Source of the DNA: Caldisericaceae bacterium | Lineage (GTDB): Bacteria; Calditrichota; Calditrichia; Calditrichales; Calditrichaceae | Direction: 5' to 3' | Length of the DNA: 5,196 nt | NCBI GenBank assembly: GCA_021160885.1 | Contig: JAGHBR010000469.1 | Coordinates: 1 to 5,196 of the forward strand | In this document: in pieces, positions 1 through 5,150 of the stretch | How the letters are laid out: each line of letters opens with the position of its first letter | Position numbering within the stretch: the stretch's first letter is position 1 | Translations under genes and position numbers: made by a program | The notes under the pieces: model-generated | Seen by the model: only the letters and a program-made list of their open reading frames with translations | The model's database searches: none | What the model was told of the DNA's origin: nothing

Positions 1-5
1 CAATG

Positions 6-12
6 AAAGGAG
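6..12 (+). promoter_or_regulatory. Ribosome binding site of mdh
   Basis: AAAGGAG lies six bases before the ATG at 19 and favours that start over the in-frame ATG four codons later (residue 5). The promoter must lie left of the window. A TGA at 4-6 could be the end of an upstream gene, but too little sequence is present to say. Confidence 0.75.
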
Positions 13-18
13 CATCAA

Positions 19-975
19 ATGTTAAACAAAATGGCAGTAATCGGTGGGGGAAATATTGGAGGTGTTTTAGTTCAGGAAATTGTCAAACGCCGTTTGGCCC
101 GTGAGGTAGCTCTGGTCGATGTTAAAGAGCCCGATTTAGCCAAGGGTAAATGCCTGGACATTTCTGAGGGTACACCCGTTATTAAATCAGACATTCGAGC
201 TGTTGGGGCTAAAACCTATGATATTATTCAGGATGCTGAACTGGTCATTAACACAGCCGGAGTTCCACGCACGGTCCGTCCTGACGGCACCATTCCTTCC
301 CGTGAAGAACTGTTGACTACCAATCTAAAAATTACCGATTTAGTCAGTGAAGGCATTAAAAAGTATTGTCCGAATGCGATGGTTATCTCTATTGCCAATC
401 CTCTGGATGCCATTGTTTACCGTTTGTTCATGAACTTAAATCCCCCGCGTGAAAAATTAGTTGGTATGGCCGGCGTTCTGGATTCTAGCCGTTATCGTTA
501 TTTTGTGGCCGAAGCTGCCGGCGTAAGCGTTGAAAATGTTGAAGCGCTGGTTCTGGGCGGCCATGGCGATTCAATGGTTCCCATTCGTTCGGCCTGTCGC
601 ATTGCCGGAATGCCGGTTGAAAAATTCGTTTCTGCTGATAAATTGGAAGCCATCGAAGCCCGTACTCGTAAAGCTGGTGGGGAAGTGGTTAATTTGTTAG
701 GTACCGGTTCGGCTTTTGTTTCACCGGCCTGGAGCGCACTGGAAATGGCCGAAGCTATCATTTTTAACAAAAAGAAAATTATGGCAGCCAGCGCTTTGCT
801 TAAAGGCGAATACGGTGTTGATGGCCTGTTTGTCGGAGTTCCGGTCATCTTAGGTAAAGGCGGCGTAGAAAAGGTCATCGAAATTGACATGACCGATAGC
901 GAACGAGAAGCTTTTAATAAATCGGTTGAAGCGGTTCGAAAGACCACTAACGAAGTCATTGAAATGACCAAATAA
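19..975 (+). CDS. mdh: Malate dehydrogenase (LDH/MDH superfamily, NAD-dependent)
   Basis: This 318-residue cytoplasmic enzyme should interconvert malate and oxaloacetate with NAD(H) in the TCA cycle. The sequence shows an N-terminal Rossmann fold with the glycine motif GGGNIGG (residues 9-15) and an acidic residue, D34 in ALVDV, at the end of the second strand, which is typical of NAD rather than NADP preference. The family signatures follow: AGVPR (80-84), NPLD (127-130), LDSSRYRYF (154-162, with catalytic D155 and substrate-binding R158) and GGHGDSMVP (180-188, with catalytic H182). Length is normal for the LDH-like MDH class (about 305-320). The start is supported by AAAGGAG at 6-12, six bases before the ATG. 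One oddity: the mobile loop between R84 and R95 is about five residues longer than the usual PRKPGMSR loop, so lactate or another 2-keto acid as substrate cannot be fully excluded. A terminator follows immediately. Confidence 0.93.
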   Translation: MLNKMAVIGGGNIGGVLVQEIVKRRLAREVALVDVKEPDLAKGKCLDISEGTPVIKSDIRAVGAKTYDIIQDAELVINTAGVPRTVRPDGTIPSREELLTTNLKITDLVSEGIKKYCPNAMVISIANPLDAIVYRLFMNLNPPREKLVGMAGVLDSSRYRYFVAEAAGVSVENVEALVLGGHGDSMVPIRSACRIAGMPVEKFVSADKLEAIEARTRKAGGEVVNLLGTGSAFVSPAWSALEMAEAIIFNKKKIMAASALLKGEYGVDGLFVGVPVILGKGGVEKVIEIDMTDSEREAFNKSVEAVRKTTNEVIEMTK

Positions 976-987
976 TTTTAAAAACTC

Positions 988-1019
988 AGCCCCTGCTCCA
1001 AAAGACAGGGCTCTTTTTT
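988..1019 (+). terminator. Rho-independent terminator after mdh
   Basis: AGCCCCTG (988-995) pairs with CAGGGCT (1006-1012) with one bulged C, across a ten-base loop, and is followed by a run of six T's (1014-1019). It begins 12 bases after the mdh stop codon and separates mdh from the hydrolase gene, although the next start codon is only about 40 bases on, so some read-through is plausible. Confidence 0.82.
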
Positions 1020-1049
1020 CTTGATTGAATCATCATTTAACCAACAATC

Positions 1050-1055
1050 AGGAGG
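1050..1055 (+). promoter_or_regulatory. Ribosome binding site fixing the start of the hydrolase gene
   Basis: A full AGGAGG sits five bases before the ATG at 1061. This rules against the longer reading from the TTG at 1025, which would add 12 residues (MNHHLTNNQEAA) not expected in this family and would place the ribosome site inside the gene. No convincing promoter fits between the mdh terminator and this site. Confidence 0.85.
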
Positions 1056-1060
1056 CAGCC

Positions 1061-1738
1061 ATGGGAAAATTAAAATACTTAAGTCATTCGGCATGGCTCA
1101 TCGAAAGCGGTAATCACACGATTGCCATTGATCCCTTTTTGGAAGGCAACCCCAAAGCGCCTTTAAAACCAGGTGATGTAAAAGCAGATTTTATTGTGGT
1201 CACTCATGCTCACGGCGATCATTTAGGCGATGCCATTCCAATTGCCAAAGCATCAAACGGCACCATTATTTCTAATTTTGAAATTTACAACTACGTTACC
1301 AATCAGGGCGCCAATGCCCATCCCATGCACATTGGCGGTTCGCATGAATTCCCCTTTGGACGTATAAAACTGGTGCCGGCCTGGCATGGTTCTTCCTTTC
1401 CGGATGGCAGTTACGGCGGCACACCTGCCGGCGTAGTCTTGACAGTTGAAGGCAAAAATATTTACCACACCGGCGACACAGGTCTCTTTTTAGACATGCA
1501 ATTGATTGGTGAAATGACACCTATCGACATATTTTTGGTCAATATCGGTGATAATTTTACCATGGGCATTGACGATGCCGTTAAAGCCGTGGAATTGGTC
1601 AAGCCTAAGTTAACCATCCCCATGCATTATCAGACCTTTGATGTGATTGATGTAGATCCGAATGAATTCATTAGCAAAGTAAAGGCCAAAGGCTTTGAAG
1701 TGAAGTTGCTTGATTTTGGCGGCAGCATGGAATTTTAA
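1061..1738 (+). CDS. Metal-dependent hydrolase, UPF0173 family (metallo-beta-lactamase fold)
   Basis: This 225-residue cytoplasmic protein has the compact metallo-beta-lactamase fold of the UPF0173 / YtkL / COG2220 group, whose physiological substrate is not established. Visible metal-site motifs in order are THAHGDH (48-54), H109 in PAWHG, HTGDTG (136-141, with D139 as bridging aspartate) and H189 in PMHYQTFD (187-194). These supply the His and Asp ligands of a two-metal centre. Other family hallmarks are the N-terminal GKLKYLSHSAWLIE, the AIDPFLEGNP turn (22-31) and GGTPAG (119-124). There is no signal peptide. Length matches the family norm of about 225-230, and the protein runs intact to a FGGSMEF end. 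The family assignment is firm and the specific reaction unknown. The gene appears to be transcribed alone or by read-through from mdh, and a very strong terminator follows. Confidence 0.9.
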   Translation: MGKLKYLSHSAWLIESGNHTIAIDPFLEGNPKAPLKPGDVKADFIVVTHAHGDHLGDAIPIAKASNGTIISNFEIYNYVTNQGANAHPMHIGGSHEFPFGRIKLVPAWHGSSFPDGSYGGTPAGVVLTVEGKNIYHTGDTGLFLDMQLIGEMTPIDIFLVNIGDNFTMGIDDAVKAVELVKPKLTIPMHYQTFDVIDVDPNEFISKVKAKGFEVKLLDFGGSMEF

Positions 1739-1745
1739 GCAGGTT

Positions 1746-1780
1746 AAAAGCCTCTTACAAAACATGTAAGAGGCTTTTTT
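1746..1780 (+). terminator. Strong Rho-independent terminator after the hydrolase gene
   Basis: A perfect 14-bp stem, AAAAGCCTCTTACA (1746-1759) with TGTAAGAGGCTTTT (1765-1778), encloses a five-base loop AAACA and ends in a six-T run (1775-1780). It starts seven bases after the TAA. The right arm also forms the beginning of the imperfect tandem repeat that follows. Confidence 0.95.
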
Positions 1781-1839
1781 GTCATTATTTTCTAAAACTG
1801 CCAGGCTCAACCATTACCATTTACCCTTTATTATATTAA

Positions 1840-1859
1840 AATCCGTGTAAATCAATGGC
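1840..1859. repeat. Short-period repeat, copy A (two 10-bp units)
   Basis: The units are AATCCGTGTA and AATCAATGGC. This forms the right end of duplication unit A. The same 10-bp-period motif recurs at 1946-1974 and 2898-2917. Confidence 0.7.
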
Positions 1860-1945
1860 TAATAAACAGAACATGTAAAAAGGCTCTTTTCTCATCATTA
1901 TTTAAAACTTCCACGTCTCACACACTATTATTAACCGTTTATTAA

Positions 1946-1974
1946 AATCGGTGCAATCTGTGTAAATCAGTGGC
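1946..1974. repeat. Short-period repeat, copy B (three units)
   Basis: The units are AATCGGTGC, AATCTGTGTA and AATCAGTGGC, one more than in the other two copies. The array is followed by CC and then a run of seven A's and TTA. The copy at 2898-2917 also runs into seven A's and TTA, so similarity extends beyond the units. Confidence 0.75.
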
Positions 1975-1989
1975 CCAAAAAAATTAAAA

Positions 1990-2018
1990 TTGCACCCAGT
2001 CAGCAAAATCAATATTTT
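1990..2018 (+). promoter_or_regulatory. Possible weak promoter for the SprT-like gene
   Basis: TTGCAC (1990-1995) and TATTTT (2013-2018) are separated by 17 bases and lie 35 bases before the ATG at 2054. The match to sigma70 consensus is only three and four of six, so this is a candidate only. The strong terminator upstream means the gene needs a promoter somewhere in this spacer. Confidence 0.25.
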
Positions 2019-2053
2019 CGTCATTCGTTTTTAATTAAGAGAACAAAGGATTA

Positions 2054-2455
2054 ATGACAGAGGCAGATTTACAAAAACTTTCCAGCGATTTGTTTCGTGA
2101 GCTGACAGGTAAAAAGAAATTCAAAATTCAGGCTACGTTTTACAACTCTTCAGCCCTGACTCATAATATCAGCAAGCAAAACGGCACCATCCACATTAAA
2201 ATAGCTGAAGGGCTCAAACAAGCTCCTGAATTTATTTTTCGCATCTTGCTTACCATTTTAATTTTAAAGCTCTACCGCCACAAAGTCGATCGCAAATTGT
2301 ACCGCGCTTACAGGGAATATCTGGAGTTTCATCCTGAGCTGACCAAATCCAGAAAGCCTCGACAGCCTTCATCCAAATACCAGGCAACAGGAAACTTTTT
2401 GACCTTGAAGCGCTTTTTGAGCAACTTAACGAAACCTATTTTGCAAACCAATTGA
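2054..2455 (+). CDS. N-terminal fragment of the split SprT-like gene
   Basis: As annotated without frameshift correction, this frame encodes 133 residues. The first 115 belong to the SprT-like protein. The last 18 (from LTLKRF on) are an out-of-frame tail produced after the T run at 2396-2400, ending at TGA 2453-2455. It lacks the zinc motif and so would have no catalytic centre. The isoleucine- and leucine-rich stretch at residues 60-73 (FIFRILLTILILKL) looks hydrophobic but corresponds to a buried family helix, not a clear membrane span. Confidence 0.6.
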   Translation: MTEADLQKLSSDLFRELTGKKKFKIQATFYNSSALTHNISKQNGTIHIKIAEGLKQAPEFIFRILLTILILKLYRHKVDRKLYRAYREYLEFHPELTKSRKPRQPSSKYQATGNFLTLKRFLSNLTKPILQTN

Positions 2456-2742
2456 AAAAGCCAATTTTAGGCTGGAGTTTGCGCAAAAGTTACCGTCGTC
2501 TGGGATTTTATTCCAAAGAAAAAAATCTGCTGGTCATCAGCCGCATTCTTGATTCCAAAAAGGTACCGCCTGAGGTGGTCAAATTTTTGCTTTACCACGA
2601 AATGCTACACATGGCCATCCCCGTACAAAAGGTAAACGGCCGGCGACAAATTCACCCGCCTGTTTTTAAACAACGGGAAAAACAGTTTCCCAACTATCAG
2701 AGCATTCAAAAATGGCTGAAAAAAAATTTGGTTAAACTATAA
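2452..2742 (+). CDS. C-terminal, zinc-binding fragment of the split SprT-like gene
   Basis: If read alone from the TTG at 2452 this gives 96 residues beginning KKPILGWSLRKS and carrying HEMLH (2595-2609 region), NGRR and the third His in QIHPPVF. No Shine-Dalgarno sequence precedes the TTG, and homologous sequence continues upstream in the same frame (FDLEALFEQLNETYFANQL), so 2452 is not a natural start. The fragment is best read as the continuation of the gene starting at 2054. It ends at TAA 2740-2742. Confidence 0.6.
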   Translation: MKKPILGWSLRKSYRRLGFYSKEKNLLVISRILDSKKVPPEVVKFLLYHEMLHMAIPVQKVNGRRQIHPPVFKQREKQFPNYQSIQKWLKKNLVKL

Positions 2743-2769
2743 AAACCGGAAGAACAATTAAATAGTTGT

Positions 2770-2804
2770 AAAAGTTATCAGTTTAAAACCATCGACTGAC
2801 TTTT
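2770..2804 (+). terminator. Possible weak terminator after the SprT-like gene
   Basis: AAAAG (2770-2774) and TCAGT (2778-2782), with a three-base bulge between them, pair with ACTGA (2795-2799) and CTTTT (2800-2804) around a 12-base loop. The stem is AT-rich and the T-run short and interrupted, so termination would be weak. No better candidate follows the stop at 2742. Confidence 0.3.
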
Positions 2805-2837
2805 CTTCCAGTTAAGCGCCAGCCAAAGATTTCGTCT

Positions 2838-2855
2838 TGCATTACTCTTAATGCA
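2838..2855. repeat. Perfect 7-bp hairpin in the convergent spacer
   Basis: TGCATTA (2838-2844) and TAATGCA (2849-2855) flank a CTCT loop. There is no T-tract on either strand, so it is not a standard terminator. It sits between two convergent transcription units and may slow polymerase or protect 3' ends from nucleases. Confidence 0.5.
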
Positions 2856-2860
2856 GAAAT

Positions 2861-2897
2861 AAGTAACAAATGATTTGTAACAAGAACTTTGTTACTT
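2861..2897. repeat. Inverted repeat with alternative inner arm (GTAACAA motif three times)
   Basis: AAGTAACAAA (2861-2870) is perfectly complementary to TTTGTTACTT (2888-2897) with a 17-base spacer. The spacer holds another GTAACAA (2877-2883), which can pair with the same right arm (TTGTTAC, 2889-2895). Two mutually exclusive hairpins are therefore possible. The right arm directly abuts the AATCTGTG repeat at 2898, which suggests that the two form one element. Confidence 0.6.
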
Positions 2898-2917
2898 AAT
2901 CTGTGTCAATCTGTGGC
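2898..2917. repeat. Short-period repeat, copy C (two 10-bp units)
   Basis: AATCTGTGTC and AATCTGTGGC are near-identical tandem units followed by seven A's and TTA, as at copy B. It lies eight bases downstream of the redoxin stop codon on the opposite strand. Confidence 0.75.
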
Positions 2918-2924
2918 AAAAAAA

Positions 2925-3812
2925 TTACTTTATCACTTCCGCCAGAGCCTTTAATAAATTTGCCCCCTGCAACTCAGAGGCGGATCGTCTGGTTCCTGGC
3001 TCAGGTTTAATGACATAGCCTTCCGGGTTCAACAAAAAAAGCGTGGGGAAATTCCTGACGAAATATTGTTCTTTTATTTGCAAGGCCTGTTTACCGGCTA
3101 CCTGAATTCCTGGCATTTCGGTTTCCTGAACAAAATTTAATAAAGCCTCCTGCTCCCACTGCTCATCCGGATGCCCGACCGTAACATGAATATTAATAAT
3201 CACCAGCCCTTTTGGACCATACTTTTCCTGCGCCTGGCTTAAATAAGGCGCTTCTTCTATGCAGGGCGAACTGTGCAAATTCCAGAAATGCAACAAAACA
3301 TACTTACCTTTAAAATCATAAAGGCGATGCTTTTTGCCATTAACATCAACAAAAGAAAAATCCGGTCTCGGTTTGGAGCGCAGCTCTTTCTGAAAACGCA
3401 AAAGTTTTTCATAAAATTCAAATCCTTTGCAAAAGCCCCTTAATTCCTCATCCAGCGAATCTTTATCGATCTTCTTACAGAGCTCAGCAGCCCTGGTAGT
3501 CACCATATTTCCCAGCCTGGAATAGTGTTGTTCAATCTTTTTTACCAGAGTAATCATCTTTTCCTGATCATCTTTTGGCAAAGTCCGAATTTCGCGTTCG
3601 CGAACCTTGTAGGCCATGCTCATTAACGAAGTGTAAAACTGCAATAATTTTTGCGGTTCCTTTTGCAGTTGTTGTTCAAATACCTGCAGCAAACTGTCCA
3701 CCTGCTTCAAATTCTGGCACTGTTCAATTTGCCCTTTAATCTGAGTCAACCAATCATGGCTGAACCCTAAAGAAAAAACAGTCAAAACCAATATCAAAAC
3801 AGCTTTTTTCAT
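2925..3812 (-). CDS. Exported TlpA-like thioredoxin-fold protein with an SSPC active site
   Basis: This 295-residue protein begins with a Sec signal peptide (MKK, then hydrophobic AVLILVLTVFSLGF, cleavage probably near residue 18), so it should act in the periplasm or on the envelope. Residues 20-145 form a charged, mostly helical region without a recognisable family and with lone cysteines at 32, 112 and 128. Residues 148-295 are an AhpC/TSA-TlpA type domain: PDFSFVDVNGK (150-160), YDFKGKYVLLHFW (165-177), and the cis-proline motif NFPTLFLLNPEG (254-265). The active site reads SSPC (181-184) where TlpA proteins have CxxC, so the attacking cysteine is serine (codon AGT) and only C184 remains. 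Disulfide exchange by the usual mechanism is therefore unlikely. The ATG at 3812 is chosen because AAGGGA lies seven bases upstream and a signal peptide follows; a longer frame to 3920 merely overlaps the preceding gene. That gene's stop is one base away, which indicates translational coupling. Confidence 0.85.
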   Translation of the reverse strand: MKKAVLILVLTVFSLGFSHDWLTQIKGQIEQCQNLKQVDSLLQVFEQQLQKEPQKLLQFYTSLMSMAYKVREREIRTLPKDDQEKMITLVKKIEQHYSRLGNMVTTRAAELCKKIDKDSLDEELRGFCKGFEFYEKLLRFQKELRSKPRPDFSFVDVNGKKHRLYDFKGKYVLLHFWNLHSSPCIEEAPYLSQAQEKYGPKGLVIINIHVTVGHPDEQWEQEALLNFVQETEMPGIQVAGKQALQIKEQYFVRNFPTLFLLNPEGYVIKPEPGTRRSASELQGANLLKALAEVIK

Positions 3813-3813
3813 C

Positions 3814-5097
3814 TTATTGTCCCTTGTTGTTTTTGCGACCCTTTTGAAAATGGAGTTGCTCACGTATTTTTTCCATGCGTTCCAGTGCAAATGTCTTGTA
3901 TCTTTCCGGAATTGAGGCATCTGCCCGTTCTAAAAATTTCTGATAATATTTTAGCGGAATCTGTCGGTCTTTGTAGTAGGCATCGTAAATGGTGGCCAGG
4001 TAAAAGAGGGGCATCACACGAGTAGTGTCGGTTTCCAGTACTTTTTTGTAAAAATTAATGGCCGATGCGTATTGTTTCTTTTTCTGAAAGGCATCGGCTA
4101 AATGGAAATACACATCGGGCAAATAGCCGGGCAGGCTGAGTGCAATAGCTTTTTGAAAGCTGCCTATCGCTTTGTCATTCAGGCTTAATTCCTTTTGCAC
4201 CAGACCTAAAAAATAAAAACTGATCGGATCTTTGTTGTCCTTTTTAATGGATTTTTTTAAAGCCAGTAATGCAGAAGAATAATCGTTGGCATAGTAATAA
4301 GCCGCACCCAATTTTTTGTAAAGATAAGCGCTGGAATCACCCTGCTGTCGTGCTTTTTGATAATGCGCAATAGCCTGATAGTACTTCTTGACGGCAAAAT
4401 AGCTATCACCGGCTGCCAGTAACAGACGCGCATCCTGTGGGAATTGAATCAAGCCCTGCTGCACAATCTGTAAAGCCTGTGGCCATTTTTGTTGATTTTT
4501 GTAAAGGTTGAACAATAAAATGTAAAGATCATTATCCTTATTATTTAATTGCAATGCCTTTTGCAAATAAGTTTCTGCCTCGGGCAAGGCAGTTAATTTG
4601 AGTGCACAGCGACCGGCCTGCTTAAAATAATAGCTGTTTTCCTGTCGCTTTTCTGCCAACCTTTGGTAGATTGTAAAAGCCTGGTCATATTGCCCCTGAT
4701 CAAAATAGAGGCTGGCCAATAATTGTTTGACGACAAAAGCCAAATTATCGGATGCCGAAAGCGTTTTCAAAAGTTGAATGGCTTCTGACGTTTGACCGTT
4801 CTTTTCCAGGGCACGAGCCAGGTTCAAGGTAATAGATGCATCGTCGGGAGACAGTTTGTGCGCCTGGTTAAAGGCATCCACCGCTTGCGGGAAATTTTGC
4901 ATAGCCAGCTGAATTTGGCCTAACCAGTTGAAAGCCATGGCATCCTGCGGATGTTTCTGCAAATAGTTGTTTATGGAAACCTGCGCTTCCTGAAATTGAT
5001 TGTTACCAAATGCCTCAAGCGCTTTGCTCAACAAATCCTGACCGATGAGATTTGAAGTAAGTGTAAACAAAAAGATAATGGTAAATCTTTTAAGCAT
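3814..5097 (-). CDS. Exported tetratricopeptide-repeat protein (about eleven TPRs)
   Basis: The 427-residue product starts with a signal peptide (K3-R4, hydrophobic FTIIFLFTLTSNLIG, probable cleavage between G19 and Q20) and then consists almost wholly of 34-residue TPR helical hairpins. By eye the repeats begin near residues 22, 54, 88, 121, 156, 190, 224, 258, 292, 329 and 362, with recurring features such as LGxxxxxxxxxxxAxxxxxxAxxxxP (for example 59-84, 263-289 and 333-355). The last ~25 residues (from 403) are a charged helix ending in a basic, lysine- and asparagine-rich tail. TPR superhelices bind peptides or partner proteins and have no catalytic activity of their own. No enzyme domain, transmembrane anchor after the signal peptide, or lipobox is seen. 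It is the first gene of an operon with the redoxin. AAGGAG is five bases before the ATG. The specific partner is unknown. Confidence 0.9.
   Translation of the reverse strand: MLKRFTIIFLFTLTSNLIGQDLLSKALEAFGNNQFQEAQVSINNYLQKHPQDAMAFNWLGQIQLAMQNFPQAVDAFNQAHKLSPDDASITLNLARALEKNGQTSEAIQLLKTLSASDNLAFVVKQLLASLYFDQGQYDQAFTIYQRLAEKRQENSYYFKQAGRCALKLTALPEAETYLQKALQLNNKDNDLYILLFNLYKNQQKWPQALQIVQQGLIQFPQDARLLLAAGDSYFAVKKYYQAIAHYQKARQQGDSSAYLYKKLGAAYYYANDYSSALLALKKSIKKDNKDPISFYFLGLVQKELSLNDKAIGSFQKAIALSLPGYLPDVYFHLADAFQKKKQYASAINFYKKVLETDTTRVMPLFYLATIYDAYYKDRQIPLKYYQKFLERADASIPERYKTFALERMEKIREQLHFQKGRKNNKGQ
3820..3825 (-). promoter_or_regulatory. Ribosome binding site of the redoxin gene, inside the TPR gene
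   Basis: On the minus strand AAGGGA lies seven bases before the ATG at 3812 and within the last codons of the upstream gene, whose TAA (3816-3814) is separated from the ATG by one G. It fixes the start and points to coupled translation. Confidence 0.7.
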
Positions 5098-5102
5098 ATT
5101 TT

Positions 5103-5108
5103 CTCCTT
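5103..5108 (-). promoter_or_regulatory. Ribosome binding site of the TPR gene
   Basis: AAGGAG on the minus strand with a five-base spacer (AAAAT) to the ATG at 5097. It supports this start, which is also followed at once by a signal peptide. Confidence 0.8.
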
Positions 5109-5121
5109 CTGAAGTTTAAAA

Positions 5122-5150
5122 AACTTACAATCTTCTGAAAAATGTGTCAA
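5122..5150 (-). promoter_or_regulatory. Sigma70-like promoter of the TPR-redoxin operon
   Basis: On the minus strand a perfect TTGACA (5150-5145) is followed after 17 bases by TAAGTT (5127-5122), a three-of-six -10 box. The start of transcription would fall near 5115, shortly before the ribosome site. The -10 could also be read as TAAGTTTT, close to the TAnnTTTG box of Bacteroidota, but the perfect -35 favours the ordinary type. AAGTTT (5112-5117) and AAACTT (5121-5126), spaced by three bases, make an inverted repeat across the -10 and start site. Confidence 0.6.

Larger units (their letters stand above)
1757..1974. repeat. Imperfect tandem duplication, two units of about 105 bp, filling the intergenic spacer
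   Basis: Unit A (1757-1859) and unit B (1866-1974) align along their whole length by eye. Both open with ACAAAACATG / ACAGAACATG, pass through an AGGCTTTT / AGGCTCTTTT-type stretch, CAT(T/C)ATT, a TAAAACT block, a C-rich CTCA stretch and ATTAAAATC, and close in a GTGTAAATCA..GGC motif. Unit B is longer mainly because it holds one extra AATCxGTG-type unit at its right end. Unit A begins inside the terminator, so unit B carries a degenerate copy of only the right terminator arm and cannot form that hairpin. The duplication accounts for most of the 315-nt spacer between 1738 and 2054. I see no gene or RNA in it. Confidence 0.75.
2054..2742 (+). pseudogene. SprT-like zinc metalloprotease gene, interrupted by a -1 frameshift at 2396-2400
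   Basis: Joined across the shift, the two reading frames give a 229-residue protein of the SprT-like family (zinc-dependent, presumed proteases of unknown target). Residues 1-115 come from the first frame; they include LKLYRHKVDRKLYRAYREYL (71-90), a basic helix typical of the family, and a basic linker (98-109). The second frame gives FDLEALFEQLNETYF (116-130) and LGWSLRKSYRRLG (139-151), then the zinc motif HEMLH (182-186), NGRR (195-198) and H201 as likely third ligand. The N-terminal frame ends at TGA 2453-2455. The C-terminal frame is open from 2338 but has no credible start of its own. One additional T in the TTTTT run (2396-2400) restores the whole protein with the FDLE motif directly at the join. 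The gene may be a recent pseudogene, a sequencing error, or recoded by slippage. AAAGGA at 2045-2050 precedes the ATG at a short spacing of three bases. Confidence 0.8.

Noticed and set aside
228..971. Minus-strand open frames inside mdh
   Set aside because: They are shadows of a well-conserved gene on the other strand, with low-complexity Ser/Thr-rich translations and no ribosome sites.
1023..1031. GATTGAATC palindrome before the hydrolase gene as an operator
   Set aside because: The arms are only four bases long, and this is expected by chance in AT-rich sequence.
1025..1060. N-terminal extension of the hydrolase from a TTG start
   Set aside because: AGGAGG at 1050-1055 is placed for the ATG at 1061, and the extra residues do not fit the UPF0173 family, which begins at the beta strand GKLKYLSHS.
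1253..1810. Minus-strand open frames inside and past the hydrolase gene
   Set aside because: They lie opposite conserved metal-site motifs and cross the terminator. Their translations resemble no protein family.
2392..2401. Canonical programmed -1 slippery heptamer
   Set aside because: The in-frame heptamer is C-TTT-TTG, which does not fit X-XXY-YYZ, and I see no strong stem-loop just downstream or Shine-Dalgarno-like stimulator just upstream.
2748..2809. GGAAGAA / TTCTTCC pairing as a terminator after the SprT-like gene
   Set aside because: The arms are only seven bases long and 48 bases apart with no T-tract. The hairpin inside it (2770-2804) is a better though weak candidate.
1757..2917. 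CRISPR array
   Set aside because: The repeated units are contiguous 10-bp motifs or a two-copy duplication, without regular unique spacers and without cas genes.
3813..3920. N-terminal extension of the redoxin protein by 36 residues
   Set aside because: It overlaps the end of the TPR gene in another frame, would bury the signal peptide, and a proper ribosome site precedes the ATG at 3812.
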